DNA of 64,000 nucleotides from contig JBMNNB010000003.1 of the NCBI GenBank assembly GCA_050953725.1, positions 800,902 through 864,901 of the forward strand. Direction: 5' to 3'. The notes beneath the pieces were generated by a model, which worked only from the letters and a program-made list of their open reading frames with translations, searched no databases and was not told where the DNA came from. The position numbers and the translations under genes were made by a program. Below, piece by piece: positions 16,520 to 24,184 of this stretch (positions within the stretch are counted from its first letter, which is position 1; every line of letters begins with the position of its first letter). This DNA comes from DTU053 sp012520115. GTDB taxonomy: Bacteria > Bacillota > Clostridia > Oscillospirales > Acutalibacteraceae.

Positions 16520-17470
16520 ATGATTAGTATTGAGAAGCCCAGAATTGAAACTGTTGAGCTTAGTGAAGACGGTACTCATTCCGCCTTTGTGGTAGAGCCT
16601 CTTGAGAGAGGCTACGGCACAACTTTGGGAAACAGTCTTCGCCGAGTTCTTTTGTCCTCGTTGCAGGGTTATGCAATAACTTCCGTTAAGATAGACGGAA
16701 TTCTCCACGAGTTTTCCACAATCGAGGGAGTTAAAGAGGACGTAACAGAAATCGTCCTGAATTTAAAGAGCGTTATTTTAAAGATACACGGCTCCGGCCC
16801 CAAGACCATGTATGTGGATAAGCAGGGCCCCGGAATACTGACCGCCGGCGATATTCAGGCTGATTCGGAGGTTGAAATCATCAACCCGGAGATGCCCATT
16901 GCCACACTTAACGCTGACGCCCATGTCCGCATGGAGCTTACAGCCGATGTCGGCAGAGGCTATGTTTCTGCAGAGCGCAATAAGGCTATCCTTGAGCCGG
17001 CAATCGGAGTTATTGCAATAGACTCAATATACACACCCGTTACAAAAGTCAACTATACGGTAGAAAACACACGTGTCGGTCACATAACCGACTATGATAA
17101 GCTCAGGCTTGAAGTGTGGACAAACGGAACAATCACCGCTAAAGACGCCGTTTCGTTTGCTGCCAAGTTCCTCAACGAACATCTCAATCTCTTCATAGAC
17201 CTGTCTGACGAAGCGGGCAATGCAGAGATAATGGTGGTCAAGGACGACAATGGCAAAGAGCAGATTCTTGAGATGACCGTTGATGAGCTTGACCTGTCGG
17301 TACGCTCCTATAACTGTTTAAAGAGAGCCAATATCCACAAGGTAGAGGACCTCATAAACAAGACAGAGGAAGAAATGATGCGGGTGCGGAATTTGGGCAG
17401 AAAGTCGCTTGATGAGGTTGTAACAAAGCTTAACGCATTGGGCCTTTCGCTTCGCCGTGAGGACTATTAA
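16520..17470 (+). CDS. rpoA: RNA polymerase alpha subunit
   Basis: 316 aa. Dimerising N-terminal domain (EPLERGYGTTLGNSLRRVLL, VEFSTIEGVKEDV-type loop), acidic linker, then the C-terminal helix-hairpin-helix domain from LDLSVRSYNCLKRANIHKVE to LGRKSLDEVVTKL that binds UP elements and activators. Full length. SD aaaaggagggttttga. Lies between rpsD and rplQ as usual. Confidence 0.97.
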   Translation: MISIEKPRIETVELSEDGTHSAFVVEPLERGYGTTLGNSLRRVLLSSLQGYAITSVKIDGILHEFSTIEGVKEDVTEIVLNLKSVILKIHGSGPKTMYVDKQGPGILTAGDIQADSEVEIINPEMPIATLNADAHVRMELTADVGRGYVSAERNKAILEPAIGVIAIDSIYTPVTKVNYTVENTRVGHITDYDKLRLEVWTNGTITAKDAVSFAAKFLNEHLNLFIDLSDEAGNAEIMVVKDDNGKEQILEMTVDELDLSVRSYNCLKRANIHKVEDLINKTEEEMMRVRNLGRKSLDEVVTKLNALGLSLRREDY

Positions 17471-17507
17471 CAGAGAAATTAACCGCATGATGTAAAGGAG
17501 TGATTTT

Positions 17508-17849
17508 ATGCCAGGATCCAGAAAGCTCGGCAGACCCACAGATCATCGCAAGGCAATGCTTAAGGCCATGGTAACTTATCTTTTGGAGAACGGAAGAATC
17601 GAAACAACCGTGACAAGAGCTAAAGAAGTCCGTGCAATGGCTGAGAAGATGATAACCCTTGCAAAGGTTGACAGTCTGCACAATAAAAGGCAGGCCTTGG
17701 CGTATGTTACTAAGGAATCGGTCGTCAAAAAGCTCTTTGACGAAATCGGTCCTAAGTACAAGGATGTAAACGGCGGCTATGTCCGCATAATCAAGACCGG
17801 CCCCCGTCGTGGCGACGCAGCCGAAATGGCTATTATCGAGCTTGTTTAA
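17508..17849 (+). CDS. rplQ: 50S ribosomal protein L17
   Basis: 113 aa short (Gram-positive) form. MPGSRKLGRPTDHRKAMLKA and GRIETTVTRAKEVRAMAEKM are conserved. Last gene of the superoperon, closed by the terminator 16 bases on. In many Firmicutes ecf genes, truA and rplM-rpsI follow directly. Here rplM-rpsI lies 45 kb away. Confidence 0.97.
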   Translation: MPGSRKLGRPTDHRKAMLKAMVTYLLENGRIETTVTRAKEVRAMAEKMITLAKVDSLHNKRQALAYVTKESVVKKLFDEIGPKYKDVNGGYVRIIKTGPRRGDAAEMAIIELV

Positions 17850-17864
17850 TCAATACAAACTATT

Positions 17865-17890
17865 AAAGGGAGCATAACGCTCCCTTTTTT
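17865..17890 (+). terminator. Terminator of the ribosomal superoperon
   Basis: AAAGGGAGC, ATAAC loop, GCTCCCTTT running into six T. Strong intrinsic terminator directly after rplQ. Confidence 0.92.
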
Positions 17891-17904
17891 GTTTGCCTGA
17901 AACA

Positions 17905-18025
17905 CACATTAAGATTAACCCCACTCCCGCCCCCGCCGCACGCCATGCACGTACTTTATCGCATACCACGCCCAAAGCCGCCCACGTTCCGCCGATTGTG
18001 TCGTCCCGCCGTCCCGTTTCGATGG
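17905..18025. repeat. C-rich repeat island 2a
   Basis: Short C-biased stretch after the rplQ terminator. Bases 17978-18011 are repeated exactly at 18704-18737, on the other side of the small membrane gene, so the gene sits between two parts of one repeat island. Confidence 0.7.
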
Positions 18026-18043
18026 GACCCGGAGTATATTTGC

Positions 18044-18451
18044 CTACTGATTTTCCGCTTTGATTTCCGTCAAGCCGTATTTCTGTGCAAAGCAGAAATA
18101 AGTAAAGGATATAAGTACTCCGACCGTGCCGTATATTGCATCAACAATATCCACGGTATTAATGAAGCCCAATAATGTCTCGCAGATGAAATTCGCCGCA
18201 ATCAGAAACGCCCCCAAAGCGGCAATATAACGGAATTTCACGCCGGAGGTCTGCCACCATGAGCCGATTACGAGGTATGCCATAAGGCTAATTGAGAAGT
18301 TCGTTATATGGTAAGTAATCTCCGGGGTTATCACAACAATACTGTCATTAAAAGCATTTATCCACCGCAAGAGCGAAAGCAGCAAGCCGAAGCAAAGTAA
18401 TAATATCTGGCCAATCTTGAATGCCCTTTTCAGATTGTACTTTGTTTTCAA
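18044..18451 (-). CDS. Small four-helix membrane protein, unknown
   Basis: 135 aa from a TTG start at 18451, chosen because minus-strand ggagggg lies seven bases before it; the upstream ATG at 18496 would give 15 extra residues overlapping that SD. Four hydrophobic segments: roughly residues 14-30, 48-66, 73-96 and 101-122. A charged N-terminus (KTKYNLKR) and a WW pair in the second loop are visible. I recognise no family. Alone on its strand and enclosed by C-rich repeat DNA on both sides, so it may have arrived with or been isolated by the island. Confidence 0.7.
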   Translation of the reverse strand: MKTKYNLKRAFKIGQILLLCFGLLLSLLRWINAFNDSIVVITPEITYHITNFSISLMAYLVIGSWWQTSGVKFRYIAALGAFLIAANFICETLLGFINTVDIVDAIYGTVGVLISFTYFCFAQKYGLTEIKAENQ

Positions 18452-18748
18452 AAATACCCCTCCGTGAAAAGAATCAAAGTGAATGCAGCTTTGCAAATAA
18501 TACTGTCGTAATTATCAGCAAAACTCAGCTTCCGATTTAATATTACATACCGATCTTGCCTCATGTCAATATCCCTCCACTCACGCCCGGCGGTATTGCC
18601 TCGGCCGCCTCGCACGCCACGCACCGTTCTCCGCCCCAGACCCCGCAACGGCATAGCCTCTCTTCGCACGCACCGCCCCCGCCTCGCCGATTGTGTTGTC
18701 CCGCCGCCCACGTTCCGCCGATTGTGTCGTCCCGCCGCTCGCCGCAGC

Positions 18749-18771
18749 AAAAAAAGGCGGGGTTTATCGCC
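18749..18771 (-). terminator. Island hairpin unit 1 (minus terminator form)
   Basis: On the minus strand a GGCG(G/A) stem closes with CCGCC and runs into seven T. The left arm carries one change (tatcgcc) relative to the other units. Confidence 0.45.
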
Positions 18772-18842
18772 TATCTTCGCACGTCCCGCCCCCGCCCCGC
18801 CGTGAGAGGCCGCTCCACGCTCGCCGTCCCGCCCGCCGCGCA

Positions 18843-18865
18843 AATAAAAGGCGGGGTTTACCGCC
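18843..18865 (-). terminator. Island hairpin unit 2
   Basis: Minus strand GGCGGTAAACCCCGCC then TTTTATTTG. Same stem as units 3-5, with an interrupted T run. Confidence 0.45.
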
Positions 18866-18934
18866 TCTCTCTGTACGCATCCCGCCTCACCCTGCCGCTC
18901 TGACATTCCCGTCGTCCCGCCGCCCGCCGCGAGC

Positions 18935-18957
18935 AAAAAAAGGCGGGGTTTACCGCC
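18935..18957 (-). terminator. Island hairpin unit 3
   Basis: Minus strand GGCGGTAAACCCCGCC followed by TTTTTTT and gctcgcggcgg. Confidence 0.5.
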
Positions 18958-19038
18958 TATCTCTCGCACGCTCCGCCGCCCCCGCCCCGCCGTGAGAGGC
19001 CGCTCCACGCTCGCCGACGTCCCGCCGCTCGCCGCAGC

Positions 19039-19061
19039 AAAAAAAGGCGGGGTTTACCGCC
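19039..19061 (-). terminator. Island hairpin unit 4
   Basis: Minus strand GGCGGTAAACCCCGCC followed by TTTTTTT and gctgcggcga, as in unit 1. Confidence 0.5.
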
Positions 19062-19139
19062 TCTCTCTGTACGCATCCAGCCTCACCCTGCCGCTCTGAC
19101 ATTCCCGACGTCCCGCCGTCCCGCCGTGCGCCGCTGGCA

Positions 19140-19162
19140 AATAAAAGGCGGGGTTTACCGCC
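19140..19162 (-). terminator. Island hairpin unit 5
   Basis: Minus strand GGCGGTAAACCCCGCC followed by TTTTATTTG, like unit 2. No minus-strand gene ends nearby. Confidence 0.45.
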
Positions 19163-19443
19163 GTCTGACGCTGGTCCACGCCCGCCGTGAGAGGCCGCTC
19201 CACGCCCGCCGCCCCGCCTCGCCGACTGTGTTGTCCCGACGTCCCGCCCCGCACCTCTCTCCGACCGCCCGGCGGCATTGCCTCGCCCCTCACCCCCTTA
19301 ATCGGAATAGCGACCGCCTGCATTTTTCCATGCTGGAAATTTCACTCCCGCATAATAAAAATTAAACTATTGATAAATTGTTCTTTGTTTCTTCATACTT
19401 TTTGTGTTACATTAGTCTGAGAAGATAAAAAGGAGGACTTGAA

Positions 19444-20256
19444 TTGGAGCTTACCTATTACGGAAATGCTTTGTTTACCGTCAGGCATAACGGTTTCAAG
19501 CTGCTGATTGATCCTTACTTTAGCAAAAACCCGAAGATTTACAGTCCAAAGGCCGAGTATTTTGACGATGTGGACGCCGTGCTTATCACCCACGGCCACT
19601 TTGACCATATTCTCGACATGCCCGCCCTTGCAGAAAGAAATCCGGAACTTAAGATTTACTGCACCCAGAGGGTTAAGAAGAACCTCGACCGTATGAATAT
19701 GAAGGGCGGCGTCTATCGGCTAATAGGGGTTGACGACAGCTTTGAAATAGGTCCCCTTAAAGTCCGCTCAATAAGGAGTACGCATATAAAATACGACTTT
19801 CAGTATATTGCAAAGCATGCAATAGACCCGTACTTCTATCTGGGCTTTTTTAAGGCGGTGAAAACCGCCCGTGAATTCAGCAAAACCCCAATCGACGGGG
19901 AATGTCTTGAGTTTTTAATCGAGGCCGACGGGGAGAGCATGCTGATTTCCGGCAGCCTCGGCTCGGATGACACAATAAAGCACCCGGAGAATGTGGATGT
20001 CTTTGTCCTGCCCTACAACGGCCGCTGGAGTATCAATAGGCCGATGTTCGAGCATGTAAAGAGAATCAAGCCTAAACGAATAATAATGTCTCACTTTGAC
20101 GCAGCCTTTCCGCCCCTTTGCCTTGACTCAAAGCCGCAGCGGTTTGTGGATTTTATGAAGATACACGACCCGAAAATGGAAGTCATAATCCCCGAATATG
20201 AAAAAACATACGCAGTCAAACCAGAGAAAGAGTATATAAGCGCCGCAAGTCTGTAA
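19444..20256 (+). CDS. MBL-fold metal-dependent hydrolase (UlaG-like)
   Basis: 270 aa from TTG 19444 with SD aaaaggaggacttgaa. Metallo-beta-lactamase fold with THGHFDHI (His50, His52, Asp54, His55), a later ISGSLGSDD segment carrying an Asp ligand and MSHFDAAFPP near the C-terminus supplying the last His. Closest in pattern to the UlaG/YtkL-like single-domain lactonases and hydrolases. The substrate cannot be told. No operon partner. A 12-bp-stem hairpin follows. Confidence 0.8.
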   Translation: MELTYYGNALFTVRHNGFKLLIDPYFSKNPKIYSPKAEYFDDVDAVLITHGHFDHILDMPALAERNPELKIYCTQRVKKNLDRMNMKGGVYRLIGVDDSFEIGPLKVRSIRSTHIKYDFQYIAKHAIDPYFYLGFFKAVKTAREFSKTPIDGECLEFLIEADGESMLISGSLGSDDTIKHPENVDVFVLPYNGRWSINRPMFEHVKRIKPKRIIMSHFDAAFPPLCLDSKPQRFVDFMKIHDPKMEVIIPEYEKTYAVKPEKEYISAASL

Positions 20257-20285
20257 ACTAAAACAAACGGCAGTTATAAAGGCAG

Positions 20286-20315
20286 AGCCGCTTAGGAGAT
20301 ATCCTAAGCGGCTCT
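20286..20315 (+). terminator. Long stem-loop after MBL gene
   Basis: AGCCGCTTAGGA (20286-20297) pairs perfectly with TCCTAAGCGGCT (20302-20313) over a GATA loop. The following ctattaaatg is a weak T tract, so it may end transcripts or stabilise the 3' end. Confidence 0.6.
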
Positions 20316-20395
20316 ATTAAATGAAAAATTGTTTTACAAAAGAAAAAGCCGTTGAGATTTTGAAAAGTGCTTTCGAAGAGACAGAATTTATCCTT

Positions 20396-20530
20396 AATAT
20401 GCGAAGCATATTTCACTGCGTAAGCTTTTCACAATGCAAAGCATTATTTCACTTGCCCGAAGGGCAAATATCATTGCGGGTTACCTTTTAGGGTAACCTG
20501 CTAAAGGGCTGCCTTTTTTTGTCTGTTCAA
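20396..20530 (+). repeat. Array of mini-hairpins with atttcac linkers
   Basis: Consecutive tiny palindromes: AATATGC-GAA-GCATATT (20396-20412), a degenerate tgcgtaagc, AATGC-AAA-GCATT (20433-20445), TTGCCC-GAA-GGGCAA (20453-20467), and GGTTACC-TTTTAG-GGTAACC (20479-20498), ending with AAAGG-GCTG-CCTTTTTTT (about 20505-20520). Units are joined by (a)tttcac or atatcatt. Nothing here encodes a protein. It looks like an RNA or a DNA element assembled from GAA-loop hairpins. Confidence 0.6.
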
Positions 20531-20707
20531 TAGTAATTTTTACATTTTGACTAATTTGAAGCGTTTATATTTGTTCAATATAATCGGCAATCGAACACCC
20601 CGAACCCCCTGTGGCTCAAGGCTTATGCCCGCTTTTTTACCATTTATGCATTGGAAAATCCTGTTTTTCTCGATTTGTGTAAAATTTCCTTACTAATATT
20701 TGGGGTG

Positions 20708-20735
20708 TTGAAATTCGATTTAACTGTGTTATAGT
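20708..20735 (+). promoter_or_regulatory. Promoter of the SH3/C39 gene
   Basis: TTGAAA (20708-20713), 16-base spacer, TATAGT (20730-20735). The only good match in front of the secreted peptidase gene. Confidence 0.6.
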
Positions 20736-20740
20736 CGTGT

Positions 20741-20760
20741 TGTCGACAAGGCAGTCGACA
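20741..20760. promoter_or_regulatory. Perfect inverted repeat TGTCGAC-N6-GTCGACA
   Basis: Seven-base arms spaced by six bases, starting six bases after the -10 box, so it covers the expected transcription start. It could be a repressor operator or a 5' stabilising hairpin of the mRNA. Confidence 0.5.
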
Positions 20761-20804
20761 TACGAAAATGCGTTAAATGTAACGAGAAAGAAAGGAATGG
20801 TAAT

Positions 20805-21785
20805 ATGAAACGCAAAGTATTTACAGCCCTTATGGCTTTTGTAATGATAATCGGAATCGGCATGTTTACGCCTAAGGCAAATGCGGCATCTGCAGTTGCA
20901 CCCGCAGGCAAGGTAACAACCTCCTCAACGGCGCTTAACGTCCGCTCGGGAGCAACCACCACGGCAGCGGTTGTTTCGAGCCTTCCGAAGAACTCCTATG
21001 TCAGACTCCTTGACAAATCAGGCTCATTCTATAAGGTCGAGTACGCATCGGGCAAGTACGGTTACGCAAGCGCAAGCTACATAACCGAGGCAGCTTCCGC
21101 TAAGGAAGCCACGGTTAATGTCAGCTCCGGCAACCTTAATGTAAGAACCGGCGCATCGACTGCAAACAGCGTCAAGACCACACTGCCCAAGGGCGCAGCG
21201 GTTATCGTGCTCTCTGAGTCAAACGGCTGGGCAAACATTCTGTACTCAGGCACTCAGACAGGCTATGTAAGCGCAACTTACCTTAAATATCAGACAGCAG
21301 TGGGTACCCCCTCTTATACGGCAGTATCCCTCTCTGTTCCGAACTTCAAGCAGCTTGACTCCCGCTGGTCTGCCGTAACTCTCGGCACATCGGGCAAGAC
21401 CATAGGCGCAATCGGCTGTGCAACAACCGCACTGGCCATGACAGAGTCATACAGACTCGGTTACACCATTACCCCCGCTGACATGAGCAAGAGGGTAAGC
21501 TATTCATCCGGCGGCTCACTTTACTGGCCGACAAACTATGTCCACGACACCGGCGCAGGCTATATGCAGAAGATGTACGACAATCTGAAGAAGGGTATTC
21601 CGACGATTTACGCATCCACAAACGCATCCGGCGGTTCGCACTTCGTTGTCATAACCGGATTCAAGGGCGGAAGCCTCACGCTTTCAAACTTCACAATCAA
21701 TGACCCCGGCTCAAACACAAGGGTTACGCTCAATCAGCACACAGCCGCATATCCTAACTTCTATAAGCTGGTTTACAGCAAATAA
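20805..21785 (+). CDS. Secreted SH3-domain C39-like cysteine peptidase
   Basis: 326 aa. Signal peptide MKRKVFTALMAFVMIIGIGM...ANAA, two bacterial SH3 repeats (about 35-90 and 103-160, each with LNVRSGA or LNVRTGA), then a papain-like Peptidase_C39_2 domain (about 176-326) with catalytic Cys in IGCATTALAM, His in GGSHFVVITG and the Asn/Asp of NDPGS. SH3b repeats usually bind peptidoglycan, so the enzyme probably acts at the cell wall or on extracellular peptides. Strong own promoter with an inverted repeat at the start site, and its own terminator. SD aaagaaaggaatggtaat. Confidence 0.85.
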   Translation: MKRKVFTALMAFVMIIGIGMFTPKANAASAVAPAGKVTTSSTALNVRSGATTTAAVVSSLPKNSYVRLLDKSGSFYKVEYASGKYGYASASYITEAASAKEATVNVSSGNLNVRTGASTANSVKTTLPKGAAVIVLSESNGWANILYSGTQTGYVSATYLKYQTAVGTPSYTAVSLSVPNFKQLDSRWSAVTLGTSGKTIGAIGCATTALAMTESYRLGYTITPADMSKRVSYSSGGSLYWPTNYVHDTGAGYMQKMYDNLKKGIPTIYASTNASGGSHFVVITGFKGGSLTLSNFTINDPGSNTRVTLNQHTAAYPNFYKLVYSK

Positions 21786-21793
21786 AAACAAAG

Positions 21794-21823
21794 GAGGGAG
21801 CACACGCTCCCTCTTATTTTTTT
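21794..21823 (+). terminator. Terminator after SH3/C39 gene
   Basis: GAGGGAGC, ACAC loop, GCTCCCTC, then ttattttttt. Confidence 0.85.
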
Positions 21824-21830
21824 CTTAATA

Positions 21831-21853
21831 CAAAAGAGCACAGTTTACTGTGC
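21831..21853 (-). terminator. Terminator of pdxK
   Basis: Minus strand GCACAG-TAAA-CTGTGC followed by TCTTTTG, just downstream of the pdxK stop. Confidence 0.65.
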
Positions 21854-21867
21854 CCCTTCGTTATATA

Positions 21868-22671
21868 TTAATCTCTATCCCTCAATGCAGAGTGTCTGAC
21901 TGCGCCTACATATTCATTCAGCTTAAAGCCCCTTGCGATTGCTGCGGTGATGAACATTTTCGCCTCAAACACAGCATCCCTGACTGACAGTCCCTTCGCA
22001 AGATTTGCCGTAATGGCGGCCGCCGTGGTGCAGCCTGCGCCGTGAGTGTATGTAGTGTCAATAATCGGGGTCTGGAACAGCTCAAAGTCCTTGCCGTCAT
22101 AGAAGACATCCACAGCTTCTGCGGTGCCGAGCTTCCTGCCGCCCTTTATAAGCACATTCTGTGCGCCGAGCGAGTGAATGATTTTAGCCGCCTCCTTGAC
22201 CTTGTCGACTGTGTCAAGGGGCCTTACGCCGCTTAACTGCGCCGCCTCGAAGATGTTCGGCGTGGTGATAGCGGCAAGGGGCAGAAGCTCCGTCTTAATG
22301 GCGTCTGCCGCAACGGGGTTTACAACCTCATCGGTGCCTTTGCAGACCATAACCGGGTCGATAACTATATTCTTAGCTCCGTACTCCTTGAGCTTTCTTG
22401 CCACAAGGCGGATAATCTCCTCGCTGGGGAGCATGCCGGTCTTTAAAGCGTCAACGCCGATACCGCCAAGCACCGTGTCTATCTGCGCCTCGATGGTCTT
22501 TAAGTCAACCGGGTAGACATCATGCGCCCAGCCGGTTTTCGGGTTCTGAGCAACGATTACGGTGATTGCCGCCATACCGTAAACGGAGAACTCCTGAAAG
22601 GTTTTAAGGTCGGCCTCAAGACCGGCGCCGCCGCTTGTGTCCGAGCCTGCGATTGTCAATGCTTTAAACAT
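21868..22671 (-). CDS. pdxK: Pyridoxal kinase, dual-cysteine type
   Basis: 267 aa. Looks like ThiD at first sight, but the length and C-terminus (ITAAI...LNEYVGAVRHSAL) match the Firmicutes PdxK. Both cysteines described for CC-type pyridoxal kinases are in register: Cys110 in DPVMVCKG on the lid and Cys214 in YTHGAGCTTA in the anion hole. ATP site GSDTSGGAG near the start. Phosphorylates pyridoxal (and possibly hydroxymethylpyrimidine) in PLP salvage. Divergent from a MocR-type regulator 104 bases away, the usual genetic setting for PdxR control. Confidence 0.85.
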   Translation of the reverse strand: MFKALTIAGSDTSGGAGLEADLKTFQEFSVYGMAAITVIVAQNPKTGWAHDVYPVDLKTIEAQIDTVLGGIGVDALKTGMLPSEEIIRLVARKLKEYGAKNIVIDPVMVCKGTDEVVNPVAADAIKTELLPLAAITTPNIFEAAQLSGVRPLDTVDKVKEAAKIIHSLGAQNVLIKGGRKLGTAEAVDVFYDGKDFELFQTPIIDTTYTHGAGCTTAAAITANLAKGLSVRDAVFEAKMFITAAIARGFKLNEYVGAVRHSALRDRD

Positions 22672-22775
22672 AAATTCCCTCCTGAAAAAAGTAGTGCAAA
22701 GAATTTGAATTTATTGTATAATCAGTTTGTCATTAATTAAATATACAAATTTACTTTTTTTGATAGGGACAGAAT

Positions 22776-24182
22776 ATGGATTCGATTATTATAAGCCTTA
22801 CCGGCAGCAAGCCGCTTTACATGCAGATTTACGAGCATATCAGAAACTCGATTATAAAGGGAGAATACGCTAAAAACGAGCCTCTGCCGTCTATCAGGGG
22901 CCTTGCTAAGGCTCTTTCCGTCAGTAAGATAACCGTTGAGAAGGCCTACGACCAGCTTTGCAGCGAGGGCTATATCGAGGGCAGGGAGCGAAGCCGCTTT
23001 TATGTTGCGGAGCTTTCTGAGCCTGCCTGGATAAGCCCCGAAATTCAGATAAAGCACAAAAAAGCGGCAGAGAGCGGGGACGACAGAACAGAGTACCTCT
23101 ATGACTTCTCATCGGGCGAAATGGACCTGGAGGGCTTTGACTTTGCCCTTTGGAAAAAGTATATGAGCCGAGCCCTGTCGAGCACCGAAAGGCTTATGAA
23201 GTACGGCGAAACAAGGGGAGAAAAGGAGCTGAGAGCCGAAATTGCAAAGTACCTCAACCGCTCAAGGGGTGTCAGCGTCGAGCCGTCACAGATAATTGTC
23301 GGCGCCAATACGCAGGTGCTGATAGGCCAGCTTTGCACCCTGCTTGATGCAGAAAAAGACACAATCGCCTTTGAGAATCCCGGCTTCAGCAACGGCAGAA
23401 GGGTCTTTACTGACCACGGCTTCACCGTTCTGCCCATAAGCACCCAGGACGGGGGAGTGAATGTGGAGGAGCTTAAAAAGAGCGGGGCAAAGGCCGTCTA
23501 TGTCAGCCCCTCTCACCAGTTCCCGACAGGTCAGATAATGCCCGCCCCGAAAAGACTCTCCCTGCTCAAATGGGCGGCGGAGAACGGCTCCTACATTATA
23601 GAGGACGACTACGACAGCGAATTCAGGTACTACGGCAACCCCATCCCCGCAATGAAGGGCATGGACAGGCAGGATTATGTCATCTATGTAGGCTCATTCT
23701 CAAAGATAATCCCGCCCTCAATCAGAATCAGCTATATGATTCTGCCCGAAAAGCTGTTGAAGGTTTACAAGTCAAGGGAGGCCTATTACAGCCAGACCGC
23801 CTCCGCAACAGAGCAGCTTACCCTTGCTTTGTTCTTGGCGGACGGCCAGCTTGACAGGCAGATTAGAAGGCTTCGAAACATATACAGCGAAAAGCGAAGG
23901 CAGTTTAATAAGACCCTCGGGACAGTTTTCGGCGATAAGGGCGAGATATACGACACCGGCTCGGGGCTGTTTGTCATTTTCGACGCCCGCACCGATAAGA
24001 CAAGACTGGAGATAAAGGAGGCCGCCGCCGAACGCCATATAAGGGTACGCTTCGTAGGCGATTATTATATGGAAAAGGATAGAAGGGAAAATGACAAAAG
24101 GCTGCTCTTGTATTTCTCAAGCATCAAAACCGCCGATATGCACAAGGCCCTGACTTTACTCAAAGAAGCCATAGAATCCTGA
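22776..24182 (+). CDS. MocR-family regulator (GntR-aminotransferase fusion), PdxR-like
   Basis: 468 aa. N-terminal winged helix (LYMQIYEHIRNSIIKGEY, LPSIRGLAKALSVSKITVEK) joined by a linker to a fold-type I aminotransferase domain. PLP pocket: EDDYDSEFRY with the conserved Asp/Tyr and the Schiff-base lysine in YVGSFSKIIPPSIRISY. Such proteins sense PLP or amino acids. PdxR members activate PLP synthesis genes. The divergent pdxK makes PLP salvage its likely target, but binding sites are only inferable in the 104-base shared AT-rich region (TATAAT at 22718 region on the + strand). Its 3' end abuts the repeat island. Confidence 0.85.
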   Translation: MDSIIISLTGSKPLYMQIYEHIRNSIIKGEYAKNEPLPSIRGLAKALSVSKITVEKAYDQLCSEGYIEGRERSRFYVAELSEPAWISPEIQIKHKKAAESGDDRTEYLYDFSSGEMDLEGFDFALWKKYMSRALSSTERLMKYGETRGEKELRAEIAKYLNRSRGVSVEPSQIIVGANTQVLIGQLCTLLDAEKDTIAFENPGFSNGRRVFTDHGFTVLPISTQDGGVNVEELKKSGAKAVYVSPSHQFPTGQIMPAPKRLSLLKWAAENGSYIIEDDYDSEFRYYGNPIPAMKGMDRQDYVIYVGSFSKIIPPSIRISYMILPEKLLKVYKSREAYYSQTASATEQLTLALFLADGQLDRQIRRLRNIYSEKRRQFNKTLGTVFGDKGEIYDTGSGLFVIFDARTDKTRLEIKEAAAERHIRVRFVGDYYMEKDRRENDKRLLLYFSSIKTADMHKALTLLKEAIES

Positions 24183-24184
24183 CC

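Larger units (their letters stand above)
18565..19335. repeat. C-rich repeat island 2b with five hairpin units
   Basis: Mosaic of recurring blocks: cgtgagaggccgctccacgc (about 18800, 18990, 19185), tgtacgcatcc...cctgccgctctgacattccc (about 18870 and 19068), gctcgccgcagcaaaaaaag (18737 and 19027), and five copies of a GGCGGGGTTTACCGCC-type palindrome preceded by an A run. Overlapping open frames on both strands are low-complexity and lack SD sequences, so no gene is called. Confidence 0.75.

Noticed and set aside
18448..19008. Minus-strand 186-codon frame across island 2b
   Set aside because: Its repeats (NPAFYL, KPRLFLL) are translations of the hairpin units; no SD and no family resemblance.
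21868..22671. Naming as thiD
   Set aside because: Cys110/Cys214 and the C-terminus fit the Firmicutes PdxK better, and no thiamine gene is nearby.
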